Below, one piece after another: positions 35,443-44,759 of a stretch of 64,000 nucleotides of DNA. The notes beneath the pieces are model-generated. The model did not search any database. It saw nothing but the letters and a program-made list of their open reading frames with translations, and was not told the DNA's origin. The stretch spans positions 248,001-312,000 of the forward strand of contig QAYZ01000014.1 in the NCBI GenBank assembly GCA_003054655.1, read 5' to 3'. The position numbers were made by a program, and so were the translations under genes. This DNA is from Spartobacteria bacterium LR76 (lineage in GTDB: Bacteria; Verrucomicrobiota; Verrucomicrobiia; Chthoniobacterales; Terrimicrobiaceae). How positions within the stretch are numbered: position 1 is the first letter of the stretch; each line of letters starts with the position of its first letter.

Positions 35443-36486
35443 ATGTCCGCCATCGCTCCCGTCGCCGCTGTAGAAACTGCGTCCTCGCGCCTGCCTGTCC
35501 GGATCGCCACCGCAATAAAACCATTTGAACGCGACCTGTTCTCCATCCGTTGGACAGGAAACTGCGAGGCAGATCCATTGGTATTGACTGAAAATGGCGA
35601 GGATTTTGACCTCGACGACCTTATTTGGAAAAATCCCGAGATTCTTCTGGCCTGCTGGTCGACTCCACGCCTTCCCAAGGTCTGGCTGGAATCCGCCGAC
35701 TGTGCTCTGCGGTACGTTTGTTATCTTGCAGGCAGCGTTCGTCGAACCGTCCCCCGCTCCTTCATTGAAAAAGGGGGACTCGTGACCAACTGGGGCGGAA
35801 TGGCTGCCCCTCAGGTCGCCGAACACACCTTGCTGCTCACCCTGTCCATCTTGCGCAGGCAATCCGAATGGCGTGGCTTCATCCAGCAGCCGACGAATAC
35901 GCGACATCTCACCCCGCTGCAAACGCGGACGTTGTTCGGGTGTCGGGTCGGGCTGCACGGTTTCGGCGCTGTCGCTCGATCACTCGTCGCTCTGCTTCGA
36001 CCTTTTCAGGTGAATATCAGTGCGTTCTCCGAAGGGGTTCCACCTGACCATATGCGCGAATATGGAGTCACGCCCAGTTCCTCCCTGGCGGAACTGTTCT
36101 CCGGCAGTGATGTGGTCTTCGAATGCGAGGCTCTCACGGCCCGCTCCGCGGGATCGGTTTCCGCAGCGATCCTGGCCGAGCTTCCCGATGGAGGGGTATT
36201 CGTCAATGTTGGGCGCGGCCCTCTCGTCGATGAGGCAGCTCTTCTAGCAGAGGTGAAAAGCGGACGCCTCTTCGCCGCCCTGGATGTCTCCACCAACGAG
36301 CCATTCACTCCCGACATGGAATTCTTTACCACGGACAATATCCTAATTTCTCCGCATATCGCTGGTCCGACCAATGACCGCCTCACTGCCTGCGGAGAAT
36401 TCGCGCGCGAAAATGTGGCACGCTACCTGCGTAAGGAGCCCTTGCATGCGCAAGTGACCCTTGAGATTTACGATCGCTCTACCTAA
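35443..36486 (+). CDS. D-isomer-specific 2-hydroxyacid dehydrogenase
   Basis: 347 residues from the ATG at 35443; the open frame begins earlier, inside the LacI gene, and is rejected upstream. VGLHGFGAVARSLVALL is the nucleotide-binding G-x-G-x-x-A motif. GGVFVNVGRGPLVDE holds the active-site arginine, DVSTNEPF the acidic residue and ISPHIAGP the catalytic histidine. The family reduces 2-oxoacids with NAD(P)H or oxidises the reverse. In this cluster it may act on a sugar-acid or 2-keto product of the lyase, which is inference. Confidence 0.85.
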   Translation: MSAIAPVAAVETASSRLPVRIATAIKPFERDLFSIRWTGNCEADPLVLTENGEDFDLDDLIWKNPEILLACWSTPRLPKVWLESADCALRYVCYLAGSVRRTVPRSFIEKGGLVTNWGGMAAPQVAEHTLLLTLSILRRQSEWRGFIQQPTNTRHLTPLQTRTLFGCRVGLHGFGAVARSLVALLRPFQVNISAFSEGVPPDHMREYGVTPSSSLAELFSGSDVVFECEALTARSAGSVSAAILAELPDGGVFVNVGRGPLVDEAALLAEVKSGRLFAALDVSTNEPFTPDMEFFTTDNILISPHIAGPTNDRLTACGEFARENVARYLRKEPLHAQVTLEIYDRST

Positions 36487-36487
36487 C

Positions 36488-36513
36488 GCGGTTTACCCGT
36501 GTGAGTGAACCGC
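36488..36513 (+). promoter_or_regulatory. LacI-type operator, site 3, within a longer palindrome
   Basis: TTTACCCGTGTGAG (36492-36505) matches 12 of 14 bases of site 1 and keeps the T-x-AC-x-CG-x-GT-x-A core. It is enclosed by the perfect outer arms GCGGTT and AACCGC (36488-36493 and 36508-36513). It lies 58 bases upstream of the PEP-CTERM gene start. Confidence 0.7.
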
Positions 36514-36570
36514 AACTTGAGCAGGCATGAACGAAATCCTACACTAAACCTAAAATAACCTAACATCACT

Positions 36571-37326
36571 GTGGCAAATCATAAAATCCTCATCACGTTG
36601 GCTGCTGTATTGGCCACCACCGCACTCCATGGCGCCGTCCTGCTGGAAGCCGATTTCGACAACGGCACGGTTAGTCCGCTCACCACTGCAGGAGTCACCT
36701 CCAACAATACCATCACGGTAACGGACCAAAATTCCGCGACCTATTTTGGCACAGCCGGGGACAACTACCTTGCGTTTAACAAAACCGTTGCAAACACCAT
36801 GTTGTTCAAGGGAGTGGGCACGGCGGGAGACGCGACATCGCTCGTGGCGCTTTCCTTCGACCTGAACATGTCCAGCGGTCTCTTTACGCTCGAAATGTTC
36901 ACCACCGCCGGAACTGGCGCAACGGAACGCGTGTCAACATTTCGCTTTTCTGACACCGGTGTATTCAATGGCACGGGATCGAGCCATTGGGCTGCCAACG
37001 AAAAAGTGACGCTGACCCTTGTCATGAATAACGCCACTTCCGCGGTAAATTATAACTTGAATGGAACTCCGTCCACGCTCGCGTCTGGCAAGTACGATGT
37101 TTATCTTAACGGGACGCTGGTTCTCGCCAGCACTAATGTAACGACTAATACCTCGGCCGGAAACGGACTGGCTGTTAATGCCTTCCAGGTTGTTGCATAT
37201 AGCACGACACTGGCCTCGGGGAAATTTGACAATATCAGCCTTGCCACCGTGCCGGAGCCTTCCACCGCCGGATACCTTGGGGTGGGAGTCGGCCTGCTGG
37301 CCGCACTCTATCGCGCCAGGAAATAG
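36571..37326 (+). CDS. PEP-CTERM surface protein with LamG-like body
   Basis: 251 residues, GTG start. The signal peptide ends at about residue 20 (ALHG-AVLLEADF). The body has alternating beta-strands and many Asn/Thr residues, consistent with a concanavalin-like jelly roll. VPEPSTAGYLGVGVGLLAA and the tail RARK make the exosortase sorting signal. Preceded by operator site 3 and followed 32 bases later by the heparinase gene, it is probably coexpressed with it as a surface-displayed binding protein for the same polymer. Confidence 0.8.
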   Translation: MANHKILITLAAVLATTALHGAVLLEADFDNGTVSPLTTAGVTSNNTITVTDQNSATYFGTAGDNYLAFNKTVANTMLFKGVGTAGDATSLVALSFDLNMSSGLFTLEMFTTAGTGATERVSTFRFSDTGVFNGTGSSHWAANEKVTLTLVMNNATSAVNYNLNGTPSTLASGKYDVYLNGTLVLASTNVTTNTSAGNGLAVNAFQVVAYSTTLASGKFDNISLATVPEPSTAGYLGVGVGLLAALYRARK

Positions 37327-37358
37327 CATTGCTGGCATAGCCCTCCAGACGATTTCCC

Positions 37359-39860
37359 ATGCGGCAATTCCTAGTCGTAATCATTGCCGCTCTGGCGGCT
37401 GCTTCCGAATGCGAGATGTACGGAGCTTCGGAAGCACCCGTTCCAGAAGTGTCTCTTGCCATCGATAATCGTCAGCCGCTCTCGACGGAGATCGGATACC
37501 ACCCCCTCCCGGGCGAGACGGCGGCGCTTAATCCGCCTTCCTTTATCTGGCTGCAGGAAGGCAAGGCTCGCACCTACGAGATGCAATGGAGCCGGAACGA
37601 GGATTTCACGGCCGCCGAATCCGCAGGTCCGCTTCCCTTCAATACCTATACGCCTTCCACGCCTTGGGCGCCGGGCCATTATTACTGGCGCTATCGTTAC
37701 GTCACCCCGGATGGTCTGACCTCCGGGTGGAGTTGCACTCGGGATGTCATCATTCCCGAAAACGCCACGGAGTTTCCGATGCCCGATCGAGCCGAGCAAC
37801 GTCGCCGTGTTCCGGCCGCGCATCCGCGGCTTTTCCTTCGTCCCGAGGAACTGCCCCGCCTTCGTGAGCTCGCGCAAGGCCGCGAAAGTGCAGCCTTTGA
37901 GTCTCTACGGGCGCTCGCCGATCGCTTTATCCAGGCCGGCCCCACCGCCGAGCCGACATATCGCGGCACCGCCTCCAACCTGCAAGACAAGGAGGCTCTC
38001 AAACATTGGTGGCCCAATGCTCTCGCCGCCAATCAGGCCGCCACCGAAGCGGAGCTGATTTCCTTTGTTTATTTGATCACCCAGGAGGAAAAATATGGGG
38101 AGGCTGCGAGGCAATGGATTCTCCACCTCGCGGCCTGGGACCCCGACGGCCCGACGAACTGGAGCCTCAACACCGAGGCCGCCAAGCCGCTCCTCTTTCG
38201 CCTCCCGCGAGCCTACGATTGGGCCTACGAGGCGCTGACCCCCGAGGATCGCCAGATCGTTCAAAAGATCATGCTGCGCCGCGCCCGGGATGCCTGGGAG
38301 AGCAGCGAGGTGAAACGCGGCAGCGGTCACCTGAACTCCCCCTACGACAGCCATGGCAATCGGACCTGGCATATGCTGGGCGAATGTGGCATCGCTTTTC
38401 TCGGAGAGATCCCCGAGGCCGAGGACTGGCTCGACTACGCGCTTAACAAATTCTTCGCAGCCTATCCGGTCTGGTCTGGCCAGGATGGCGGCTGGCACGA
38501 GGGGTTTGCCTATTGGTCCAGCTATATGAGCCGCGTGGTCTGGTGGTTGCAGGTGATGAAATCCGCGCTCCAGATCGATGGCTTCAACAAGCCCTTCTTC
38601 TCCACGGTCGGAGATTTTCCTCTCTATGTCGTGCCTCCGTATTCGCCCAACTCCGGCTTTGGCGATCAATCGGAAGCTCCGCCGGGAGCCAATCTGGGCG
38701 CCACCATCGAGTATTTTGCGCGGGAGGCCGGCGCTCGCCCGGCCAGTGCCAAAGCCGCGGCCCATTGGGAGTGGTGGAAAGAGCAATGGAGGCTCAATCC
38801 CGCTTCCGGCGTCCTGGGTTTTCTCTACTCAGCCAACCTGCCGACGCTTCCATCGCCCGCACTGCCGCCCACGGATATCCCTCCTTCGCGCGTCTTTGAG
38901 GGCATCGGAGTGGCCAGCCTGCACAACACCTTGCTGGATTCGCGGGATGACGTGCATTTTCTTTTCAAGTCCAGTCCGTTCGGCTCGTTGAGCCATGGGC
39001 ATAACCCCCAAAACAGTTTTCAGCTCAATGCCTATGGCGAGGCGCTGCTGACTACGTGTGTCTTTCGCGACACGTACGGCAGCCCCTTTCATCTGCAATG
39101 GGCGCAAAGCACCCGGGCTCACAACGCCGTGCTGGTCAATGGCCAGGGTCAGACTCCTCGCAATGAATCCGAAAACGGGGCGCTTTCGCGGGGAAAGATC
39201 ATCGACTCGCGCCTCACCCCGGAGTGGGATTATCTTTGCGGAGACGCCGCCGAGGCTTATGGAGGCCGCCTGAGCCGGTACTATCGCCGGGTGGTGTTTG
39301 TCCGGCCTGATCTCTTCTTAATTTACGACGACCTCGTCGCGAAGAAACCGGCAACCTTTCAGTTCATGCTGCACGCTTATCAGCCCTTTGTCCTCGATGA
39401 AGCGGCAAAGTCTTTCACCGTGCAACAACCCCAGGCCGTTCTGACAGGACGCTATCTCACCGCCGAGCCCTTGAGCTTCCGGCAATGGGATGGCTATGAT
39501 CCCAAGCCCGAACTGCGCGACCCCAAGATGGTGATTCCCAACCAGTGGCATCTGGAGGCGAGCACCACCGAGCGCCAACTGGAAACCGGCATGTTGACGG
39601 TCCTGGTCGCGAGCCGGGCTGGAGAAGTCTCCGACTGGCAAGCCGAGCGCCTGGAGAGCAAAACGGCCGTCGGCATTCGGTTTCAGCGTGCTGGCCAGGA
39701 AACCGTCATTCTATTTCGCAAAACCGGCGTGCAAGGCGAGGCGGAGGCGGCTGGCATTCGTTTTACCGAAAACGTCTTTGTGGAAACGAGCCATCCTGCC
39801 GTGGCGGAGTCCACTCCGGGCACGGCGGCACCGGAGCCCACGTCCCAGACTCCCAGGTGA
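37359..39860 (+). CDS. Heparinase II/III-family polysaccharide lyase
   Basis: 833 residues with a signal peptide of about 20. Residues 60-130 form a small beta-sandwich (FIWLQEGKARTYEMQWS), then an (alpha/alpha) toroid from about 150 to 480 (RVPAAHPRLFLRPEELPRL, LLFRLPRAYDWAYEAL, GGWHEGFAYWSSYMSR) and a C-terminal beta-sandwich starting SHGHNPQNSFQLNAYGE, which carries the histidine-asparagine motif of heparinase II/III. This is the layout of family PL12/15/17/21-type lyases, which cleave uronate-containing polysaccharides by beta-elimination. Exact polymer (alginate, heparinoid or other) cannot be read from the sequence. Confidence 0.8.
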   Translation: MRQFLVVIIAALAAASECEMYGASEAPVPEVSLAIDNRQPLSTEIGYHPLPGETAALNPPSFIWLQEGKARTYEMQWSRNEDFTAAESAGPLPFNTYTPSTPWAPGHYYWRYRYVTPDGLTSGWSCTRDVIIPENATEFPMPDRAEQRRRVPAAHPRLFLRPEELPRLRELAQGRESAAFESLRALADRFIQAGPTAEPTYRGTASNLQDKEALKHWWPNALAANQAATEAELISFVYLITQEEKYGEAARQWILHLAAWDPDGPTNWSLNTEAAKPLLFRLPRAYDWAYEALTPEDRQIVQKIMLRRARDAWESSEVKRGSGHLNSPYDSHGNRTWHMLGECGIAFLGEIPEAEDWLDYALNKFFAAYPVWSGQDGGWHEGFAYWSSYMSRVVWWLQVMKSALQIDGFNKPFFSTVGDFPLYVVPPYSPNSGFGDQSEAPPGANLGATIEYFAREAGARPASAKAAAHWEWWKEQWRLNPASGVLGFLYSANLPTLPSPALPPTDIPPSRVFEGIGVASLHNTLLDSRDDVHFLFKSSPFGSLSHGHNPQNSFQLNAYGEALLTTCVFRDTYGSPFHLQWAQSTRAHNAVLVNGQGQTPRNESENGALSRGKIIDSRLTPEWDYLCGDAAEAYGGRLSRYYRRVVFVRPDLFLIYDDLVAKKPATFQFMLHAYQPFVLDEAAKSFTVQQPQAVLTGRYLTAEPLSFRQWDGYDPKPELRDPKMVIPNQWHLEASTTERQLETGMLTVLVASRAGEVSDWQAERLESKTAVGIRFQRAGQETVILFRKTGVQGEAEAAGIRFTENVFVETSHPAVAESTPGTAAPEPTSQTPR

Positions 39861-39964
39861 AACGCAGAGATGCGGTGAGCGGGTTTCGATCACAGGGCGA
39901 AAGTATTGGCTGATCCTCATTTACCGGATTGAAGTCGGGCGAGCCGGGGAATGAGCGTTTTTTT

Positions 39965-40867
39965 ATGAACACTTGCAGAATCGGCATGGCAGGGCTCGAT
40001 ACGTCCCATGTGATTGCCTTTGCCAGCCTTCTTCATGAGGTATCCGGGGAATATCACGTTCCCGGCGCCCGCATCGTCGCCGCATTCCCCGGAGGATCGG
40101 CGGATTTTGACCTGAGCACCAGCCGTGTCGAAGGGTATACCAGAGTGCTGCAGCGCGAGCATGGCGTCGAAATCGTCGAGTCTTTCTCCGATCTGCGTGG
40201 TAAATGCGACGCGATCATGCTGGAGAGCATCGACGGCCGGGTGCATCTCAAGCAATTCCGGGAAGTTGCGGAATGGGGCGTTCCGGTATTCATCGACAAG
40301 CCGATGACCATTTCGTCGCAAGAGGCTGAGGAGATCGCCCGGATAGCCCGTGAGAAGAGCGTCCTCGCGACCAGCGCCTCAGCGCTGCGCTTTGCCGAGA
40401 AGTTTCAAGAAGCGCTCGCCATGAAAAGCGAGGAACCGCTGACGGGGGCGGACTGTCATGGCCCCCTGGCTTTTGTGGAGAAATGCCCGGGGTATTTCTG
40501 GTATGGCATTCACTCTGCGGAGATGCTCTTTGCCGCTCTGGGAGCGGGTTGCCGGGAGGTTCTGGCGGTGCGCGGAGATGCCTGCGACTTCGTGGCTGGC
40601 CGCTGGACCGATGGAAGGCTGGGGACGCTGCGAGGCCATCGTACCGGCAACGATGCATTTGGCGGAACCCTCCACCGGCAGACCGCCAGTGTGTCCTTCG
40701 ATGTCTCCAAGGGACGCAAACCCTATTATGCCAGCCTCTTGGAAAAGGTGATTCCCTTTTTCCGCGGCGAATCCGGAGTCGTCGAGCTGGCGGAAGCGGT
40801 CGAGGTGATCCGTTTCCTGGAGGCGGCAAATCAAAGCGCGCTCACCGGAAAATGGGTCGCCATGTGA
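39965..40867 (+). CDS. Gfo/Idh/MocA-family oxidoreductase
   Basis: 300 residues from the ATG at 39965. CRIGMAGLDTSHVIAFAS begins a Rossmann fold, and PVFIDKPMTISSQEAEEIARIA is the conserved segment with the catalytic lysine (EKP/DKP). The remainder fits the C-terminal dimerisation domain. The substrate is usually a sugar, inositol or sugar acid oxidised with NAD(P)+. It sits 104 bases after the lyase gene in the same direction. Confidence 0.85.
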   Translation: MNTCRIGMAGLDTSHVIAFASLLHEVSGEYHVPGARIVAAFPGGSADFDLSTSRVEGYTRVLQREHGVEIVESFSDLRGKCDAIMLESIDGRVHLKQFREVAEWGVPVFIDKPMTISSQEAEEIARIAREKSVLATSASALRFAEKFQEALAMKSEEPLTGADCHGPLAFVEKCPGYFWYGIHSAEMLFAALGAGCREVLAVRGDACDFVAGRWTDGRLGTLRGHRTGNDAFGGTLHRQTASVSFDVSKGRKPYYASLLEKVIPFFRGESGVVELAEAVEVIRFLEAANQSALTGKWVAM

Positions 40868-41007
40868 CCTCCTTTTTTATGGCATCCCCATGGTTTGCAG
40901 TTCATTGACTGCTCCTTAACTTTCGACAACATCCCGGCGAGTTGATCCCGGGAGGTGTTACGTGCCGGGCTTGCGCCTGGATACGTGCGGGATGAGTTCG
41001 GCGTCCC

Positions 41008-41910
41008 TTATTCTGACGAGGTGATTCCGTTTTTGGGCCTGGCGTTCTTGAAGCGCAAGCCGGTCGGCGTGGTTGCGAGTCCGCCTTCGGATGTCTCTTT
41101 ATAGATGCGAGGCATTTTGTTTCCGACCTCGCGCAGGGCGGACACCACCTCGTCAAAGGGCACGGCGCTTTTCACTCCGCTCAACGAAATGGCCGATGCG
41201 CCGAAGGCGTGCAAGCCGAAGAGCCCATTGCGCATCATGCATGGCGCCTCGACATAGCCGCCGATGGGATCGCAGATGAGCCCCAGCGTATTTTGCAGGG
41301 CCAGCGCCGCCGCGTTGATTGCCTGCTCTGGCGTGCCGCCGTCGAGTTCGCATACTGCTGCCGCTGCCATGGCGCAGGCGCTCCCGATTTCCGCCTGACA
41401 GCCCCCTTGAGCGCCGGAAAAGCACGCACCATGGCCAATGATCTTTCCCAGTCCCGCCGCCGTGAAGAGTCCTGCCGACGTCGCCTCGTCGCTGGCGCGG
41501 CGTTCCTCCTGCCAGATCAGGAGGCAGGCAGGGGCGATGCCTGCGCTGCCTGCCGTGGGAGTGGCCACGATACGCCCAAAGGCCGCATTGGTTTCCAAAA
41601 CCGCGAGCGCGTAGGCGATGGCCCGTTCGAATACCGGACCCAGCACACTCACCGAGTCTTGCTTGCTATGCATCAGCACCCGCCGCGAATCGCCGCCCGA
41701 CAATCCGCTGCGGCTGCGCCCGGTAATCTCCAGTCCGCGACGAACGGAGTCCTTCATGCGCTGATAGTAGTCCAGCATCTTCCGAACGATTTCCTCCCTC
41801 GCGAGCGAACCCGTTTCGGTTTCGGCATGGATCGTCAGCTCGGCGATCGAAAGTGAATGCTCCTCACTGTGGGCGAGAAGCTCTGCGGCTGTGCGAAATT
41901 GATAACGCAT
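41008..41910 (-). CDS. sdaAA: L-serine dehydratase, iron-sulfur-dependent, alpha subunit
   Basis: 300 residues, the usual alpha-subunit length. GACFSGAQGGCQAEIGSACAM and LICDPIGGYVEAPCMMRN contain the cysteines that hold the [4Fe-4S] cluster. The alpha and beta halves form the enzyme that turns L-serine into pyruvate and ammonia. It is the last gene of a four-gene operon and lies 7 bases after the beta-subunit gene. Because the operon also holds a sugar-type epimerase and a DHDPS-like protein, the true substrate may be a serine-like product of another pathway. Confidence 0.9.
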   Translation of the reverse strand: MRYQFRTAAELLAHSEEHSLSIAELTIHAETETGSLAREEIVRKMLDYYQRMKDSVRRGLEITGRSRSGLSGGDSRRVLMHSKQDSVSVLGPVFERAIAYALAVLETNAAFGRIVATPTAGSAGIAPACLLIWQEERRASDEATSAGLFTAAGLGKIIGHGACFSGAQGGCQAEIGSACAMAAAAVCELDGGTPEQAINAAALALQNTLGLICDPIGGYVEAPCMMRNGLFGLHAFGASAISLSGVKSAVPFDEVVSALREVGNKMPRIYKETSEGGLATTPTGLRFKNARPKNGITSSE

Positions 41911-41917
41911 GGCGCTC

Positions 41918-42598
41918 TCAGAATCCCGGCAATACCGGCAGGATGGTCAACCGCGAGATGGCGGGAACGCTGCGCAGAAGCGTCAGGACTTCAGCGGGGA
42001 AATGTCCGTCGATTTCAATCACCGTCAGGGCCTCGGCTCCGCGTTCTCTGCGGCTGGTGCGAATGCCCGCCACATTGATCTCGACACAGGCCAGCACCGC
42101 CGTGACGCGGGCAAGGAACCCCGGGGTATCCCGGTGCGACATCAGGAGCGCGGAGAGCGTGCCGGGAATAGACACGGGAAAGCCATTCATCTCATCGATC
42201 TGAACAGAGCCTCCGCCAATGGAGGAGGCGGTGAGTGAAAGGGTCGCGCTCGCTCCTGCGAGATTCAGCCGCACGGAGTTCGGGTGCGCCTGCGGGCCGA
42301 GATCCACTTCCCCGAAAACGACGTCCATCCCATTGTCCCGAGCGATTTGCAGCGCGTCCTTCAGCCTCTCGGAGTCTGGTTCAAAGCCCAGCAGTCCGGC
42401 GACGAGAGCCTCCGGGGTGCCGTGACCCGCGCCGGTGGCCAGGAAGGAGCTATGCAGTAGCACCTCGGCCTGCAGCGGAGGCTGGCCGAGGATGTTGCGC
42501 GCCGCCCAGCCGATACGGCAGGCTCCCGCCGTATGGGAACTCGACGGCCCAACCATGGGCGGCCCGATGATCTCGAAAACCGACAGGTGCCCGGCCAT
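41918..42598 (-). CDS. sdaAB: L-serine dehydratase, iron-sulfur-dependent, beta subunit
   Basis: 226 residues. FEIIGPPMVGPSSSHTAGACRIG is the hallmark of the beta domain. The C-terminal 80 residues (SALLMSHRDTPGFLARVTAVLA) form an ACT domain for amino-acid sensing. It pairs with the alpha-subunit gene immediately downstream and follows the DHDPS-like gene by 3 bases, so the operon is translated as a unit. Confidence 0.9.
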   Translation of the reverse strand: MAGHLSVFEIIGPPMVGPSSSHTAGACRIGWAARNILGQPPLQAEVLLHSSFLATGAGHGTPEALVAGLLGFEPDSERLKDALQIARDNGMDVVFGEVDLGPQAHPNSVRLNLAGASATLSLTASSIGGGSVQIDEMNGFPVSIPGTLSALLMSHRDTPGFLARVTAVLACVEINVAGIRTSRRERGAEALTVIEIDGHFPAEVLTLLRSVPAISRLTILPVLPGF

Positions 42599-42601
42599 GG
42601 C

Positions 42602-43660
42602 TCAATCCTCAAGCCACGCGTCCAGGCGGGCGGCGACAAACTCGTCATCACGCAGCCAGGGATAGGCTTTGGAAACCCGGGTGATTTCCTCCGCTTGTCC
42701 CGGTGAAAGAACCTCCCGGGGATTCAGGCAGTGAGTGGAGGGGAGGAGGCCTTGGCGGCGCAGCACTTCGTGGATGCCGGGCAGGCATCCGTGAAAGCCA
42801 TTGGCGGCATCGAAAATGGCGGCATTCGCGTCCGTCAGAGCGGCGTTTTTTCCCAGCCACTCAATGGGAATGTCAGGTTGCGAGCGCGCGGCCTTGATTT
42901 CTTCCAGCAAGCTCACGGCGCGATGAGTCCATACGCCGAATTGACCCAGTAATCCGCCGGCAATGAACTGCCGCCGACCGTTAAAGACCCAGGGCGTGAG
43001 CAGATCCGCGATGATATTGTCGTCGTTGCCGGTGTAGAGGGTGATGTCGTCCCTGCCGGACTCCATGACCGCTCGCACGACATCGATGGTCTGGTAGCGG
43101 TTGAACGGAGCCATCTTGATCGCCACGACATTGGGAATCTCCACAAACTGCCTCCAGAAGGAATGGGGAAGCGCCATTCCGCCCACTGCGGGCTGCAGGT
43201 AAAACCCGATTAACGGGATGATTCCGGCGATCTCGCGGCAATGCTCCACGATTTCGGAAATATCACCATCCTTCCAGGCGGCCAGGCTGAGCAGGCTTGC
43301 CTCGTAGCCCAGGTCGCGGGCGAGTGTTGCCTCATCCAGGGCCTGCCGGGTCTTTCCGCATATTCCGGCGATGAGGGAAAACGGCCGGGGGTTTTTGGTT
43401 TGTAATGAGGCGAGTTCCTTTGCGGCAAAGCGGAGGATTGGCTCAAAGAGCGCGTGCTGAGGCTCGCGGATCTCGAATTGGGTGGAGTGCACCGCCACGG
43501 CGAGGCCGCCGGCTCCGGCCTCAAAATAGTAGCGAACGAGCGCGCGTTGGTGCCTGGCCGACCACTGGCGGTCGGTGTCGAGAGCGAGGGGCAGAGCCGG
43601 GATGACCTGCCCCTCCTGCAGGTGCTGGCGCAGGCTAGAAATTTCCATCACGTTTTTCAT
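42602..43660 (-). CDS. Dihydrodipicolinate synthase/N-acetylneuraminate lyase family protein
   Basis: 352 residues, longer than the usual 290-300. PNVVAIKMAPFNRYQTID places Lys182 where the family forms its Schiff base, and IGFYLQPAVGG (Tyr154) fits the partner tyrosine region. Such enzymes join or split pyruvate or 2-keto-3-deoxy acids. The first codon overlaps the epimerase gene by about 26 bases (or 14 from the Met at codon 5). In a sugar-acid or amino-acid route it may yield or use pyruvate, like the downstream serine dehydratase. Confidence 0.75.
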   Translation of the reverse strand: MKNVMEISSLRQHLQEGQVIPALPLALDTDRQWSARHQRALVRYYFEAGAGGLAVAVHSTQFEIREPQHALFEPILRFAAKELASLQTKNPRPFSLIAGICGKTRQALDEATLARDLGYEASLLSLAAWKDGDISEIVEHCREIAGIIPLIGFYLQPAVGGMALPHSFWRQFVEIPNVVAIKMAPFNRYQTIDVVRAVMESGRDDITLYTGNDDNIIADLLTPWVFNGRRQFIAGGLLGQFGVWTHRAVSLLEEIKAARSQPDIPIEWLGKNAALTDANAAIFDAANGFHGCLPGIHEVLRRQGLLPSTHCLNPREVLSPGQAEEITRVSKAYPWLRDDEFVAARLDAWLED

Positions 43661-44675
43661 ATCCGGTTGGTTTGCCCAGGGTTTGGAGTCCTTGCATCTG
43701 CCAGGCCGCCACCCAGTCGATCATCTGGTCCAGCGTGGTTTCCGGTGCGCCGAAGAGCCGGTGGGAGCGAGTGGCGTCGTTGAGCCAGGCTGTATCCGCC
43801 TCCTGGCCGCAGATGATCGGAGCGCGGCCAAAGATCTCCCCAAAACGTGTGGCGAGATCGCGCACACGGTGGACTGATGGGCCCGTGATATTGATGATGA
43901 ATGGCGCCGTGCTGGCCAGTTCGTGGGACAGCAGCGTCTGAGCGACTGCGTCGCGCTGCCAGATGAGGTTCACATGACCCATGGTCACGTCGATCGGATC
44001 GCCTCGCAGCACCCGCTGGGCGATGTCTACCAGCACCCCGTATCGGAATTCCACGGAATAGTTGAGCCGGATCAGCGCGAGCCTGGAGCCGAACTCCAGC
44101 GCGGACCTCCGGAAAGCCTGCTCACGTCCCAGGCAGGATAAAGCGTATTCGCCGACCGGGTTCGTTTCAGAATCCTCGGAGGAGCCGGATGAGTTCACCG
44201 GGACAAAGGAATAGACGCAGCCCGTGGAAAAGGCGGTGATCCGGGAATTGGAAAAATGATTGGCCACCATCTCCGGCATCTCGACATTCATCCGCCGGAG
44301 AAGGCCGGGCTGGCCCGCCGTGCCAAACTTGGCCCCCGCCAGGAATATGATGTTTTCCGCAGACTCCAAGGATTCGAGATCCCCGGGCTTGCAAAGATCG
44401 CAGGACTGAACGGCCACTCCGCGCGACTCAAATGGCGTGCGGTCACTCGCGTTCCCGAAGCGGGATACCGCCGTCAGTCGTGCCCTTCTCCCGCTACGGT
44501 CGATGGCCTTGCGCAGCATCAGGCAAAGGTGCAGCCCCATTTTGCCCCCTGCGCCGAGAACCATGAAATTTCCACCCATGCGTCCGACCGCCTTTACGAC
44601 GGCATCGGGCGGCTCGCTCAGAAAATCGTCCACCTGGGATGGGGCGCAGGGCAGTCCATCGAGTTGAGTGTTCAT
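43635..44675 (-). CDS. NAD-dependent epimerase/dehydratase family protein
   Basis: 346 residues. FMVLGAGGKMGLHLCLML (36-53) is a nucleotide-binding loop, and IIFLAGAKFGTAGQPG and RITAFSTGCVYSF follow the extended SDR pattern. The usual Tyr-x-x-x-Lys motif is not clear: EYALSCLGREQAF has Tyr but Arg in place of Lys, an unusual active site. It is the first gene of the operon, starting directly under the TetR palindrome. Substrate likely a nucleotide-free sugar or sugar acid. Confidence 0.7.
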   Translation of the reverse strand: MNTQLDGLPCAPSQVDDFLSEPPDAVVKAVGRMGGNFMVLGAGGKMGLHLCLMLRKAIDRSGRRARLTAVSRFGNASDRTPFESRGVAVQSCDLCKPGDLESLESAENIIFLAGAKFGTAGQPGLLRRMNVEMPEMVANHFSNSRITAFSTGCVYSFVPVNSSGSSEDSETNPVGEYALSCLGREQAFRRSALEFGSRLALIRLNYSVEFRYGVLVDIAQRVLRGDPIDVTMGHVNLIWQRDAVAQTLLSHELASTAPFIINITGPSVHRVRDLATRFGEIFGRAPIICGQEADTAWLNDATRSHRLFGAPETTLDQMIDWVAAWQMQGLQTLGKPTGYEKRDGNF

Positions 44676-44676
44676 T

Positions 44677-44696
44677 AAGTAACTAAATGGTTACTT
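44677..44696. promoter_or_regulatory. TetR-type palindromic operator
   Basis: AAGTAACTAAATGGTTACTT has perfect 7-bp arms (AAGTAAC and GTTACTT) around a 6-base spacer. It lies 2 bases upstream of the epimerase start and 64 bases upstream of the TetR gene start, between the two divergent transcripts. Confidence 0.75.
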
Positions 44697-44759
44697 TGTG
44701 ACAGATGTCAACTGCAGAACACGCCGGAATCCCTCTTTTGTTTTCGGCCGGTCGCGCAT

